64,000 bases of DNA from Salegentibacter tibetensis (GCF_020164485.1 NZ_JAIQZA010000002.1:124001-188000); one strand, 5' to 3'. Positions 52,877 through 63,500 are shown, counted from the stretch's first letter. Numbers and translations are program-made. Notes: generated by a model from the letters alone, not told the origin.

Positions 52877-53539
52877 CTACTGAAAAGTAAAATTAAGGAA
52901 TACGGCTTGTGAGCGCATTGCATCTACTTTAGAGAACTTCGTTTCTACCATTTCATTATTTATATTGAAAACTCCTCTTATGGAAGGTGAAAACTTAAAA
53001 TAGAATAGGTAAAGATCAATACCTAAACCAACTTCATAGTGATAGTTGTTGGTCCTTAAACGGGTATCTGCATCGGGATTATTCTGGTTACTTGAAAGGT
53101 TTATTGAAGTAGAAACCCCGCCAACCACAAAAGGTTTAAAGTTATTATGCCTATCGGCTGAAAATTTCAGTAATAATGGGATATGAACATAAGTGGCGTT
53201 TATTTCTTCAATATCCATAGTATAGGGAGGTCTGAAATTACGGGTATTAAAAGTAACTCCGGGTTCCAGCCGAAGATCCAGGTTATTATTTAATCTTAAA
53301 TTTCCTACCAATCCAACATTAAAACCAAGGGTTTTTTCAATAATAAGGTCATTACCGTTAGGCGCTATTTCATCATTGTATTTAAATTTAAAATCGTAGG
53401 TGTTTAATCCCAGGTAATATCCCCAGGACCATTGTTGCCTATCAAAGTTCTCGTTATTAACAATTTTATCTCCTCCAAAAATCTGCGCATAACCTAATTG
53501 AACGCAAAAAAGTAAGACGATAACAAAAAATTTCTTCAT
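52877..53539 (-). CDS. porT: PorT, type IX secretion/gliding outer-membrane protein
   Basis: The start at ATG 53537-53539 gives MKKFFVIVLLFCVQLGYAQ, a clean signal peptide, and a 220-residue outer-membrane beta-barrel of the PorT family. PorT (SprT) is needed for the Bacteroidota type IX secretion system. Supporting blocks are WSWGYYLGLNTYDFKFKY, the LRLEPGVTFNTRNF strand and the final VFLNFTFQ strand ending in an aromatic-type terminus. It follows ubiE with a 6-bp overlap of coding sequence, the same ubiE-porT order as I recall for Flavobacterium johnsoniae. Its presence fits the T9SS-secreted protein at the end of this window. Confidence 0.88.
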   Translation of the reverse strand: MKKFFVIVLLFCVQLGYAQIFGGDKIVNNENFDRQQWSWGYYLGLNTYDFKFKYNDEIAPNGNDLIIEKTLGFNVGLVGNLRLNNNLDLRLEPGVTFNTRNFRPPYTMDIEEINATYVHIPLLLKFSADRHNNFKPFVVGGVSTSINLSSNQNNPDADTRLRTNNYHYEVGLGIDLYLFYFKFSPSIRGVFNINNEMVETKFSKVDAMRSQAVFLNFTFQ

Positions 53540-53543
53540 AGTT

Positions 53544-54272
53544 TTATTTTGAAGCAGTATAAATGGTGGCAACCCCAAAAGTTTGTGGTTTGTCTTCTAC
53601 ATTTATAAACCCCGTTTTCTTTAAAATATTGTTGAAGGCTTCTCCATAAGGAAATGCTGCTGCACTTTTACTTAGATAAGAGTAAGCTTCCCGGTCTTTG
53701 GAAAATACCCGCCCAATTAAGGGTAGCATATAGCCAGAGTATAATTTATAACCTTGTTTGAACGGAAATCTGGTAGGGACAGAAGTTTCCAAAACTACAA
53801 AAATTCCACCGGGTTTTAGAACCCTTTGAATTTCGGATAATCCTTTTTCTAAATTTTCAAAATTGCGTACTCCAAATGCAACGGTTATAGCATCAAATGA
53901 ATTATCTTCAAAAGGTAATGCTTCAGAGTCTCCCTGAATCATTTCAATCTTATCGGTTAATTGCTTTGCGGCTATTTTCTTACGGCCAACCTTCAGCATT
54001 CCTTCAGAAAGATCAAGGCCAACAATTTTTTCAGCATTAATATCGGCCATTTGTATAGCGAGATCCCCGGTGCCTGTAGCGATGTCTAAAACAGCTTTTG
54101 GTTGCTGGGCTTTAACCAGTGCAATCACCTTTTTTCGCCATTTCACATCGGTTCCCATAGATATAACCCGATTTAGCCCATCGTAGTTGTCAGATATTTT
54201 ATCAAACATCTGTTCAACCTGCTTTTTCTTATTAAGGCCGGAGTCCTGATAAGGAGTTACCTTTTTACTCAT
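53544..54272 (-). CDS. ubiE: Demethylmenaquinone/ubiquinone C-methyltransferase
   Basis: The start at ATG 54270-54272 gives a 242-residue SAM methyltransferase ([20 protein letters not shown]). The SAM motif is [16 protein letters not shown] near 62, with [15 protein letters not shown] and [17 protein letters not shown], all typical of UbiE/MenG. In menaquinone-using Bacteroidota it performs the last methylation of menaquinone. A -7 box TATCTTTG is present at 54289-54296 (minus). It is co-transcribed with porT. Confidence 0.95.
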   Translation of the reverse strand: MSKKVTPYQDSGLNKKKQVEQMFDKISDNYDGLNRVISMGTDVKWRKKVIALVKAQQPKAVLDIATGTGDLAIQMADINAEKIVGLDLSEGMLKVGRKKIAAKQLTDKIEMIQGDSEALPFEDNSFDAITVAFGVRNFENLEKGLSEIQRVLKPGGIFVVLETSVPTRFPFKQGYKLYSGYMLPLIGRVFSKDREAYSYLSKSAAAFPYGEAFNNILKKTGFINVEDKPQTFGVATIYTASK

Positions 54273-54288
54273 AGTAACAATTTTGGAC

Positions 54289-54296
54289 CAAAGATA
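54289..54296 (-). promoter_or_regulatory. Putative -7 box of ubiE-porT
   Basis: Minus strand TATCTTTG, 17 bp before the ubiE start codon; matches TAnnTTTG. The short leader suggests a short 5' UTR. Confidence 0.5.
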
Positions 54297-54356
54297 CACG
54301 ATATGAAATAATTGAGGTTGAAACTTTTAGAATTTGTTGTTGGGCGCTTTTGGTTT

Positions 54357-54384
54357 TTGTTTTGTCTAAAATACTGTACCTTTG
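54357..54384 (+). promoter_or_regulatory. Promoter of trkA-trkH
   Basis: TTG at 54357-54359, 17-bp spacer, TACCTTTG at 54377-54384, then 27 bp to the trkA ATG. This matches the Bacteroidota -33/-7 consensus. Confidence 0.6.
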
Positions 54385-54411
54385 TTCTTCTTTTCAATTT
54401 CAAGCTGTTAT

Positions 54412-55761
54412 ATGAAGATAATTATTGCCGGAGCGGGTGAAGTAGGCTTTCATTTGGCAAAATTGCTTTCTTTTGAGTCCCAGGATATCACACTAATTGA
54501 TACCAGCCGGGATAATCTCACTTACGCCGATACGCATTTAGATATCAGGACGATTAAGGGAGATGCAACTTCTATTGCGATTCTCAAAGATGCACAGGTT
54601 AAGCATGTAGATATGCTTATAAGTGTTACTTCCAGTGAGGCAACCAATATTACCTGTTGTGTATTGGCAAAACAGCTGGGTGCAAAAAGGACCATAGCCC
54701 GTATTTCTAATACTGAATTTCTTGAAAATAAGGAAGAATTAGGTTTCACCAGTTTTGGGATAGACGAATTAATTTCTCCCGAAGCCCTTGCAGCAAGGGA
54801 AATTTCACTGCTGCTGAATCAATCTGCTTTTAACGATAGCTACGAATTTGAGAATGGTGCTTTGACCATGATAGGTCTTAGCCTTTCCAGAAATGCACTT
54901 TTTGTAGGGAAAACGGTAAAAGAAGCAGCAAATATTTTTTCAGATCTAAACTTTGTTCCAATTGCCATTCAACGCTATGGAACTCAATATACACTCATTC
55001 CGCGGGGAGATACCCAGTTTAAAGAGGGAGACCAGGTGAATTTTGTCACTTTAAAGCGTGGAGTAGAAAATCTCTATAAGCTTACCGGGAAGACCAAACA
55101 TGCCATTAAAAATATAATGATATTGGGCGGAAGTAAAATTGGTAAAAAAACAGCCATAGATCTTTGCAGAAATAACTTTCACGTAAAACTGGTGGAAAGC
55201 GACAAGGAGAAAGCTTATGATCTTGCCGATGAGCTTCCTAATGCACTTATTATCCACGGTGATGGCCGTAATGTAGAGCTGCTGGAAGAAGAAAATGTGC
55301 ACGATATGGATGCTTTTATCGCAGTTACCGGTAATTCTGAAACCAATATAATGTCCTGCCTGGTAGCCAAATCTAAGAGTGTAAAGAAAACCATTTCTTT
55401 GGTAGAAAATATGGATTACTACCAGTTAAGTCATTCTATAGGGATTGATACTTTGATCAATAAAAAGCTGCTAGCTGCCAATAACATTTTTAGATATGTT
55501 AGAAAAGGGGAAGTAGTGGCGATGACGAAGATCAATAATATGAATGCAGAATTGCTGGAATTTATCGTAAAGCCAAATTCCCAGGTTTGTAACAAAAAAA
55601 TTAAAGACCTCGATTTTCCCAGATCGGCTATTATCGGTGGAATTATAAGAGATGGGGAAGGAATTATAGCCCTTGGGGATTTTAAAATAACCCAGGGCGA
55701 CCGTATTGTTGTTTGTTGCTTACCAAGATCTATAAAAAAGGTTGAAAAACTCTTTCTCTAA
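54412..55761 (+). CDS. trkA: Trk potassium transporter regulatory subunit TrkA
   Basis: The start at ATG 54412 gives MKIIIAGAGEVGFHLAKLL, so the ten residues upstream in frame are not used. The 449-residue cytosolic protein has two Rossmann/RCK units: the first with GAGEVGFHLAKLL and DATSIAILKDAQV, the second from IMILGGSKIGKKTAIDL (about 233) with IHGDGRNVELL, each followed by a RCK-C domain. It binds nucleotides and gates the TrkH channel. The stop codon overlaps the start of trkH (TAATG), so the pair is translationally coupled. Confidence 0.95.
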   Translation: MKIIIAGAGEVGFHLAKLLSFESQDITLIDTSRDNLTYADTHLDIRTIKGDATSIAILKDAQVKHVDMLISVTSSEATNITCCVLAKQLGAKRTIARISNTEFLENKEELGFTSFGIDELISPEALAAREISLLLNQSAFNDSYEFENGALTMIGLSLSRNALFVGKTVKEAANIFSDLNFVPIAIQRYGTQYTLIPRGDTQFKEGDQVNFVTLKRGVENLYKLTGKTKHAIKNIMILGGSKIGKKTAIDLCRNNFHVKLVESDKEKAYDLADELPNALIIHGDGRNVELLEEENVHDMDAFIAVTGNSETNIMSCLVAKSKSVKKTISLVENMDYYQLSHSIGIDTLINKKLLAANNIFRYVRKGEVVAMTKINNMNAELLEFIVKPNSQVCNKKIKDLDFPRSAIIGGIIRDGEGIIALGDFKITQGDRIVVCCLPRSIKKVEKLFL

Positions 55762-57257
55762 TGCCAAGACTTAACAACCAGATTATTCTGCACGTTATGG
55801 GACTGTTGCTTTTATGCAACGGTGGTTTTATGCTTTTAGCAGTTTTGGTGAGTTGGTTTTACGAAGATGGAGTAACCCTGGACATTCTAGGGGCTGCATT
55901 TATTACTTTATTTCTTGGAGTGCTATTTATGTTTTCCACCAAAGGCCACCGAAAAGAAGTAAAGAAGCGGGAAGGTTATATTATTGTGACTTTCGGGTGG
56001 ATCTTTATGGCCTTGAGTGGAACGCTTCCTTATGTAATTAGCGAGTCAATTCCCGATTTTACCAATGCTTTTTTTGAAACCATGTCTGGTTATACCACGA
56101 CCGGGGCTTCAATTTTAAATGATATTGAATCTATCCCTAAAGGAATTCTATTCTGGCGAAGCCTAACACATTGGATTGGTGGGATGGGAATTATAGTATT
56201 GGCCATTGCAATTTTACCGCTATTGGGAATAGGAGGGATGCAGCTTTTTGCCGCGGAAGCTCCCGGCCCCAGCGCCGACAAGCTAAAACCCAGGATCACC
56301 GATACCGCCAAGCGTCTTTGGCTTATCTATGTAAGCTATACTGTAGCTGAAACGATTTTACTAAAAGTAGCAGGGATGAACTTTTTTGATGCGGTGAATC
56401 ATTCTATGAGTACGATGTCTACCGGCGGATTTTCTACAAAAAATATAAGTTTAGCTTACTGGAATGAGCAACCCATCATACAATACATCGTAATCCTGTT
56501 TATGTTTTTGGGGGGGAGCAACTTTGTATTAAGTTACTTTAGTTTTAAAGGCAGGATCCAAAAAGTACTGCACGACGATGAATTTAAGTGGTATTTCTAT
56601 TTTATAGCCGGGTTTACAGCTATTGCCTCGCTTCTTATTTATTTTGAAGCAGATGTAAGTCTGTCTCAAATAGACCATCCCATGGTTTGGGGTGAAGCAG
56701 AAAGTGCTTTCAGACACGCCCTATTTCAAGTGATCGCGATTATCACCACCACCGGTTTTGTGAGTGCAGATTACACCATGTGGACTCCTTTTTTAACGAT
56801 TTTCTTCTTCGGAATGTTCTTTTTGGGAGGTTCTGCCGGGTCTACTTCGGGTGGGGTAAAAGTGATGCGCCATATTATCATGATTAGAAACGGAGGAATA
56901 GAATTTAAACGTGCTTTGCACCCTAATGCAATCCTTCCGGTGCGATTTAACGGAAAATCTATTGGAAAAGGGGTGACTTTTAATATTCTTGGTTTCTTTA
57001 TTCTTTATATGCTTTCCTTTATAATTGGATCTCTTGTTTTAGGAGGTTTGGGGCTCGATTTCGAAACTGCAATTGGGGGCGCTGCCTCCTCGCTTGGGAA
57101 CGTGGGGCCTGCTTTGGGAGCCCTGGGCCCAGTGAATAATTTTGATATTCTACCCGATTTTGGTAAATACTGGTGTGCTTTTCTTATGCTAATTGGAAGG
57201 CTGGAACTCTTTACTGTGCTTATTTTATTTACTCCGTTCTTCTGGAGGAATAGGTAA
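55761..57257 (+). CDS. trkH: Trk potassium uptake membrane subunit TrkH
   Basis: A 498-residue inner-membrane transporter with about ten membrane segments and four pore-loop repeats. Selectivity-filter regions are visible as ETMSGYTTTGASIL near 112, SMSTMSTGGFSTKN near 215, TTTGFVSADYTMW near 330 and SSLGNVGPALGALGP near 448. Potassium is taken up with TrkA as the regulatory partner encoded directly upstream. Length and order are normal. The gene ends 24 bp before palindromic element copy 5. Confidence 0.95.
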   Translation: MPRLNNQIILHVMGLLLLCNGGFMLLAVLVSWFYEDGVTLDILGAAFITLFLGVLFMFSTKGHRKEVKKREGYIIVTFGWIFMALSGTLPYVISESIPDFTNAFFETMSGYTTTGASILNDIESIPKGILFWRSLTHWIGGMGIIVLAIAILPLLGIGGMQLFAAEAPGPSADKLKPRITDTAKRLWLIYVSYTVAETILLKVAGMNFFDAVNHSMSTMSTGGFSTKNISLAYWNEQPIIQYIVILFMFLGGSNFVLSYFSFKGRIQKVLHDDEFKWYFYFIAGFTAIASLLIYFEADVSLSQIDHPMVWGEAESAFRHALFQVIAIITTTGFVSADYTMWTPFLTIFFFGMFFLGGSAGSTSGGVKVMRHIIMIRNGGIEFKRALHPNAILPVRFNGKSIGKGVTFNILGFFILYMLSFIIGSLVLGGLGLDFETAIGGAASSLGNVGPALGALGPVNNFDILPDFGKYWCAFLMLIGRLELFTVLILFTPFFWRNR

Positions 57258-57280
57258 GACTAATAGATTCAAAAAATAGA

Positions 57281-57434
57281 AAAGCTGTCTTATAAGTATT
57301 TAAAATCGTCATCCTTAATTTATTTCAGAGCTTGCTCCGGAAATTGTTCGGAGATCTAAGATGTTAGAATTAACAATAAGTTAGAAGCTGAAACAAGTTC
57401 AGCTTGACGGAAATATGACTTATAAGACAGCTTT
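57281..57434. repeat. Palindromic element copy 5 (MITE-like)
   Basis: A perfect 17-bp terminal inverted repeat, AAAGCTGTCTTATAAGT with its complement at 57418-57434, flanked by A and T/A runs. The interior right arm is TTAGAAGCTGAAACAAGTTC then AGCTTGACG, identical to copy 1. The left arm holds GTCATCC and a GCTCCGGAAATTGTTCGGAG-type insert. It lies between the convergent trkH and aminotransferase genes and would make a strong two-way terminator. Confidence 0.8.
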
Positions 57435-57458
57435 AAAAAATTCTACTAAGCTGAATAA

Positions 57459-58652
57459 TTATGCTCCAGATAAAGCTGATTTAATTCGCTTCATTGCTTC
57501 TTCAATTTGAGATTCACTTGCTGCATAAGAGATTCTTATACAATCTGGATTTCCGAAGGCATCACCGGTTACGGTAGCAACCAGGGCTTCTTCCAGTAAA
57601 AACATAGAAAAATCTGTGGCGTTCTCAATCTTATGGCCTTTAATTGTTTTTCCGAAGAAATTCGAGATATTAGGAAAAACGTAAAAAGCACCTTCAGGCT
57701 CTGTAGTTACAAAACCTTCAATATTATTTAAAAGATCTATGATGAGCTTTCTCCTTTTCTTAAAGGTGTCTACCATATAGCTAATCTTGCTTACGGGAGC
57801 TCCCAGCGCAGTGATTACGGCACGTTGCGCGATACAATTAGCGCCACTGGTAATCTGGCCCTGCATTTTATTGCAGGCCCGGGCAATCCAGGTAGGAGCA
57901 CCTATGTAACCAATTCTCCAGCCCGTCATTGCAAATGCTTTAGAAACACCATTCACCGTAACTACACGATCGTACATATCTTCGAATTGAGCCATAGAAG
58001 CATGACCACCAACAAAATTGATATGTTCGTAAATTTCATCACTTACAATAATAACATCCGGATGTTTCTTTAAGACATCTGCAAGGCCTCTTAATTCTTC
58101 CTTGCTGTAAACCATCCCGCTGGGATTGCAGGGAGAGCTGTACCAGATCATTTTGGTTTTAGGAGTGATAGCGGCTTCCAGCTGTTCGGGAGTCATTTTA
58201 AAATCGGTTTCTACCGAAGTTGGAACTTCTACCGGAACACCTTCAGCAAGCTTTACTATTTCAGCATAGCTTACCCAGTAAGGACAGGGTAAAAGTACTT
58301 CATCACCCGGATTTAATAAAACCATAGCAATATTTGCCAGAGATTGCTTGGCACCTGTAGAAACTACAATTTGAGAATGATCGTAGGTGAGCTCGTTATC
58401 CCGCTTAAATTTGTTGATTATCGCATCTTTTAATTCTGCATATCCGTCTACGGGGGTGTAAGAATTATAGTTGTCGTTAATTGCCTGTATCGCGGCATCT
58501 TTAATAAAATCTGGGGTATTGAAATCTGGTTCTCCCAGGCTTAATCCGATAATGTCTTTCCCTTCGGCTCTAAGTTCACGCGCTTTAGCAGCCATAGCCA
58601 GGGTTTGCGAAGTTGCTAAATTGTTAATTCGGTTGGATAAATGTTCTTGCAT
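57459..58652 (-). CDS. Class I/II aminotransferase, aspartate aminotransferase-like
   Basis: A 397-residue PLP enzyme of fold type I. Blocks are IIGLSLGEPDFNTPDFI near 35, YTPVDGYAELKDAI near 65, YSSPCNPSGMVYS near 171, SDEIYEHINF near 204 and the PLP lysine Lys238 in VNGVSKAFAMTGWRIGY. This fits the Ib aspartate aminotransferase group, which makes aspartate from oxaloacetate and glutamate. It lies 26 bp after the desaturase gene on the same strand, probably one operon. Confidence 0.92.
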   Translation of the reverse strand: MQEHLSNRINNLATSQTLAMAAKARELRAEGKDIIGLSLGEPDFNTPDFIKDAAIQAINDNYNSYTPVDGYAELKDAIINKFKRDNELTYDHSQIVVSTGAKQSLANIAMVLLNPGDEVLLPCPYWVSYAEIVKLAEGVPVEVPTSVETDFKMTPEQLEAAITPKTKMIWYSSPCNPSGMVYSKEELRGLADVLKKHPDVIIVSDEIYEHINFVGGHASMAQFEDMYDRVVTVNGVSKAFAMTGWRIGYIGAPTWIARACNKMQGQITSGANCIAQRAVITALGAPVSKISYMVDTFKKRRKLIIDLLNNIEGFVTTEPEGAFYVFPNISNFFGKTIKGHKIENATDFSMFLLEEALVATVTGDAFGNPDCIRISYAASESQIEEAMKRIKSALSGA

Positions 58653-58678
58653 TCTTTTAATTGGTTACTAATTAGTTA

Positions 58679-59785
58679 CTAAGACGAAATTGCAGGTTTC
58701 GCACCCATTTCTTTTAAATGTTTAAAATGGGCAATTATTGCTGCGCGTGTGGTTTTGTATTCATGGTAAGGAAGGTTGCATTCTGCAGCGGTTTCCTTAA
58801 CGATTTGAGCTATTTTACCGTAATGAATATGACTAATATTCGGAAAAATATGATGTTCTACCTGGTGGTTTAAGCCGCCGGTAAACCAGTTTACAATTTT
58901 ATTATTGGTAGCAAAATTAACCGTAGTAAACAACTGATGAATTGCCCAGGTGTTTTTCATAGATCCGGTTTCATCGGGTAAAGGCATTTCGGTTTCTTTT
59001 ACTACATGTGCAAGTTGAAACACGATACTAAGGATTAAACCAGCGGTATAATGCATCACAAAAAAGCCAATTAGAATCTTCCACCAGGAAATTGATAAAA
59101 TCAACATAGGAATTACAATCCAAATAGAAACATAAATCAGTTTTGTGATTGCGATAATGCTCCATTGTGTTACTGGATTTGGCATTTTTCCGTAAGACAA
59201 TTTTCTTTTTAGATAGCTTTTGGTTTGTTTAAAATCGGTAGTCAAAGCCCAGTTAAAAGTTAACAGGCCATATAAAAATACAGAATAATAATGCTGAAAA
59301 CGGTGAAAGCTATACCATTTGGCGTGTTCAGAAAATCTAATAACTCTACCGGCGTCCAGATCTTCATCGTGCCCATGAATATTGGTGTAGGTATGGTGTA
59401 ATACATTGTGCTGTACCTGCCAGTTATAAACATTGCCGGCCAGCACATAAATAGTACCGCCCATAAATTTATTCACCCATTTTTTTGAAGAATAAGACCC
59501 GTGGTTACCATCGTGCATAATATTCATTCCCACTCCGGCCATTCCGGCGCCCATTACCACGGTAAGAAGCAGCATCCACCACTGTGAAATGTCTAAGGTT
59601 AAAATTAAGAAATACGGAGTTAGAAACAAGGAAAACATAACGATTGCTTTAAGATGCAGTTTCCAGTTTCCTGTCTTTTTAAGGTTGTTTTCTTTGAAGT
59701 AATTATTCACCCTTTTGTTGAGTAACCTAAAGAATTTGGTGGAATCCTTTCGGGAGAACTTTATGTGATTTTGAACGTTTTCCAT
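58679..59785 (-). CDS. Membrane fatty-acid (acyl-CoA/lipid) desaturase
   Basis: A 368-residue membrane protein with the three histidine boxes of integral-membrane desaturases: HDGNHGS (His91, His95), HNVLHH (His126, His130, His131) and QVEHH (Gln308, His311, His312). The Gln in the third box is typical of front-end (delta-5/delta-6 type) desaturases; the N-terminal cytochrome b5 domain of eukaryotic forms is absent. Two pairs of hydrophobic segments flank the boxes. It introduces double bonds in fatty acids, adjusting membrane fluidity. A TATCTTTG -7 box lies 18 bp upstream. Confidence 0.92.
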   Translation of the reverse strand: MENVQNHIKFSRKDSTKFFRLLNKRVNNYFKENNLKKTGNWKLHLKAIVMFSLFLTPYFLILTLDISQWWMLLLTVVMGAGMAGVGMNIMHDGNHGSYSSKKWVNKFMGGTIYVLAGNVYNWQVQHNVLHHTYTNIHGHDEDLDAGRVIRFSEHAKWYSFHRFQHYYSVFLYGLLTFNWALTTDFKQTKSYLKRKLSYGKMPNPVTQWSIIAITKLIYVSIWIVIPMLILSISWWKILIGFFVMHYTAGLILSIVFQLAHVVKETEMPLPDETGSMKNTWAIHQLFTTVNFATNNKIVNWFTGGLNHQVEHHIFPNISHIHYGKIAQIVKETAAECNLPYHEYKTTRAAIIAHFKHLKEMGAKPAISS

Positions 59786-59803
59786 TTAATTTTTTGTAAG
59801 TGG

Positions 59804-59811
59804 CAAAGATA
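59804..59811 (-). promoter_or_regulatory. Putative -7 box of the desaturase gene
   Basis: Minus strand TATCTTTG matches TAnnTTTG. No clear -33 TTG. Confidence 0.5.
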
Positions 59812-59879
59812 AAATTTTTATATAGTTATTCTATATCCTATTCCATATTAATACGCTGCAATTTCAGCACCAAATTATG

Positions 59880-59887
59880 TATTTTTG
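59880..59887 (+). promoter_or_regulatory. Putative -7 box of rsmG
   Basis: TATTTTTG, 17 bp before the TTG start; divergent from the desaturase promoter about 70 bp away. Confidence 0.45.
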
Positions 59888-59904
59888 TCGCAAATTAGAA
59901 AACT

Positions 59905-60534
59905 TTGGATTTAATTAAGAAATACTTCCCGGATTTAACAGATGACCAGTACTCAAAGTTTGAGAAAATGGATTCGCTGTATAAAGATTGGAACCTTAAA
60001 ATTAACGTGGTGTCGCGTAAGGATATAGATGAAATTTACCTTAGACACGTTTTACACTCGCTGGGAATTGCAAAAATTCAGGAATTTAAACCTGGAGCAA
60101 ATATATTAGATGTTGGAACGGGGGGCGGATTTCCTGGAATTCCACTTGCCATATTATTTCCTGAAACCAATTTTCATTTAGTAGATTCCATAGGGAAGAA
60201 AATGAAAGTGGTAGATGGGGTTGTAGAAGGTTTAAAATTAGCCAATGTAAAAACTACAAACGCAAGGGTAGAGGAGGTTAAAGGAACCTACGATTTTATA
60301 GTGAGCAGGGCAGTAGCAGCAATGCCTACTTTTGTACATTGGACCAAAGGGAAAATAGCTAAGAAAAGTCAGCATGAACTCAAAAACGGAATTCTTTACC
60401 TAAAAGGTGGTGATCTTACTGTTGAACTTCGTGAGTTTCCAAAAGCAAGAATACACGAACTCTGCGATTATTTTAGCGAAGAATTTTTCCTGACTAAGAA
60501 AGTGGTTTACCTGCCTCTAAAATATAAGCCTTAG
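59905..60534 (+). CDS. rsmG: 16S rRNA (guanine527-N7)-methyltransferase
   Basis: A 209-residue SAM methyltransferase that modifies G527 of 16S rRNA. Blocks are YKDWNLKINVVSRKD near 27, the RHVLHSLGIAK helix, the SAM motif ILDVGTGGGFPGIPLAI near 67, LVDSIGKKMKVV and VSRAVAAMPTFV. The start must be TTG at 59905 because an in-frame TAG lies three codons upstream and no ATG precedes the conserved part. Its stop codon overlaps the stop of the convergent T9SS gene by four bases. Confidence 0.93.
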   Translation: MDLIKKYFPDLTDDQYSKFEKMDSLYKDWNLKINVVSRKDIDEIYLRHVLHSLGIAKIQEFKPGANILDVGTGGGFPGIPLAILFPETNFHLVDSIGKKMKVVDGVVEGLKLANVKTTNARVEEVKGTYDFIVSRAVAAMPTFVHWTKGKIAKKSQHELKNGILYLKGGDLTVELREFPKARIHELCDYFSEEFFLTKKVVYLPLKYKP

Positions 60535-63500
60535 TCTTTTATAATCACTTTTTTAGCATAATCTCCTGCGCTGGTATAGACCTTTACAATATAAACCGAG
60601 GAACTTAAAGATTTTTTCTGCGGAATATGGATTTGCTTAACATTAGGAATTCCAAAATGCTGATCTACCAATTGACCTCCAATACTATAAATATTTATAT
60701 GCTCAATTTCATGAAGTTCGGGATTGTTAATCACAAATTCCCGATTGTCTAATGAGTAATAGTAATCAATAGGTCCTTCGCCAGGTTCTTTATCTTTTCT
60801 GGATGATGTAACATCATGAAAAACAATTTCATATAATTCCTGATACTCTCCTGCAGGTAAAGTCGCTTTAAAAGCGTCTTTTCGTAAATCATGATAGGTA
60901 CTGTCTTTTTTGTGATATAGATAGATATTCGTGATATCGGGAACATTTTCAAGTTCCCCAATTTCTATGCGGAATTCTTTTTCTTCAGCAATCTTAACGC
61001 CTATTGGTAATTTTTGATCTAAATTAAAATTAGGCACTGCCTGTATAACAAATTGAGATTTTTCCATCATCCAAAACATATCTTCCACATTATTATCTAT
61101 AAGTGGTGCATCATAGCCAAGATCGAACTGGTTGGTAGTTTTTGAATCTGCAGTTACTAATATTTGACGGTGATAACCTTTAGGAGAATGAAAATTCAAC
61201 CTTATTTTATAGCGCGTGTCTTCGGTGTATTTTGCTTGCTCAACTTTAGCTTTCTCTTTTTCAGAATTATCTGGTTTTAAGAATTGAGAATTAGCCGATG
61301 ATTCTTTCACAAAAACCCTTTGTCTATTTCTAAAAGTTATATCTCCCCCATCTATAGTATAATTACCGGAAATAGCATCATCTATAACACTGTTCACAAA
61401 AAATCCCTGCGCTACCGGAATGTATCTTCCCGGAGTTTTATTTCCTACGGCTCCAGTAGCGTTTATTCTGCTATCTGTAGAGGCCGCTTTAACCCCTCCG
61501 GCAAGCGAATAGGTGGCATATCCTCCAACATATTCTCTTAATACGTGGCTGTTTTCCTGCCCAAAATGATCCCAGAAATACAATGCACCATTGAATACAT
61601 TTATGTTTCGGGTACCTCCGTCAACATCCTTTAGATTATCTCTTATAAACTGATCGGCATCAATAGCAGAAGGGTATGGGTTTCCTACCAACCGGTTTTC
61701 CTGATTGAGAATATTTAAGGCGATGGTACCATTATGTGGTTTTCCGTTGAAAACATAATTTTGTTGATCGCTTATTAGGGCTTGTCCGGAAGTTCCTTTC
61801 ATTGTAAAACCTTCACCGGTTTTTAATTCGCCCGTATGCCCAATATATCGCCAATGTCCGTAAGAATTTGCATCTCCATGGAATTTAAACAGCCAATAGG
61901 TGCTTATTCGTTTATTTCCGGTGTAGTTAGCATCGGCGTGGGTATGAGCATAAGCAAAAGAAATATCTTGTGGGTTTTTAGTACTGGTACCATCCCTCAT
62001 AACTCCTTTTACAGTATAATTGGCATTATTATTAGTGCCTTTAGGGCTTGCCGGAGATGTCCAATAATTATAATTGTAAGAATTTTCGGTTCCTTGCTGG
62101 TCACGTTCTATGCTGCCACTGCTGTTCTCTGCCAGAATGCTTCCTTCGGTTTGCACTAACTGGGATTCTCCATCCAGATCTATAAATCCATCCAGTTCCA
62201 GGTAATGGGTGATACGCAATTCATTGCCCGAATTGTTATTTACACCTTCCATAATTAATTCTGTTCCGGTTCCGGAAAACAATCCTAATAATTTAATGTC
62301 CTTATTATTAGAGTTAATATTATGATTTTGTTTTGCAATATTCCATTCTATAACCGTTCCGTTAATGCCAATGTCGTTGGGAAAGGTCCAGAATTTTGTG
62401 GAATTTAAATCCCAGGTATTTCGGTTATGCCATGTGCCTCCCTGATCGGATTCGTAGGGGAGGGGAGCGGTATTTTCCTGATCGGTCTCAATATTTTTTA
62501 ATTCTCCGTCCATTGAATTTAAAATCAGGTTGGGAGTTATACCGTTTCCACTTTCGGTAACTTTCATCTGGAGATAAGCTTTAAGATTATCCCAGCCCAG
62601 ATTTCCGGGAACATCTAAAGGTAAAACATCGCCTCTAATAGGGTTTTGATTAACAATAAGCCTTTGGTTCATCATAAACCTTAGCTGCTCTTCGCTAAGT
62701 GCAGTTCCCCATAAACGCACTTCTTCTATCCAGCCATGGAAATAGTTTACGGGTAGGTCGGGACTGTCGGCGTTATACATTGCTCCAATAAGGGCAGGAG
62801 CATTAACTACTGCAGGATTAGTCGCAGTAGCATTACCAACTTGAATTCCGTCTACGTATAAGCTAATATTTCCACTATTGTAAATAGCCGCAATATGATG
62901 CCAGCGATCAGCAGTTACCTTATGTGAAGTAGAAATAGAATTATTACCCCATCTAAAAGTGGGTGCTCCACTGTTTATAATAAGATCAAAACCTTTGCTA
63001 AGGTCTTTGCTGTTTCTTTTACTGATAATTGTTCTGGTATTGTTAACCGATTTTGGTCTTATCCAGGCTTCAATACTAAAGTTTCCTGTAGTGAAACCAT
63101 AATTATCACCTAAATATACGTGGTCATCTATTCCGTCAAAATCCAGGGTGCTGCAGTCTCCAACAAAGGTGATCTTCACTTCATCAAAATTAGCACAGGA
63201 ACCATCAGCGTGGGCAATTGTCCATCTTAGTGTATGAATGCCGGCAGGGGCGGTGAAAGCTGAAGCAGGGTTGTTCGGCTCGGCGATAGTCCCTCCGTTT
63301 GCAGAAGTTATTGTCCAGGTTCCTACCCCAGTTCCAGGGGTATTGGCAGAGAGCGTTGTGGTATTAAAACCACAATTGAAACTCTGGTCCGGCCCGGCAT
63401 CGGCCACTGTAAGTTGCGCGGGCTCAGTAATTGTTATTGATTCTATGAACTGGCAACCATTTGCATCAGTAACTGTCAAAGTGTAATCTCCGGCAGTAAG

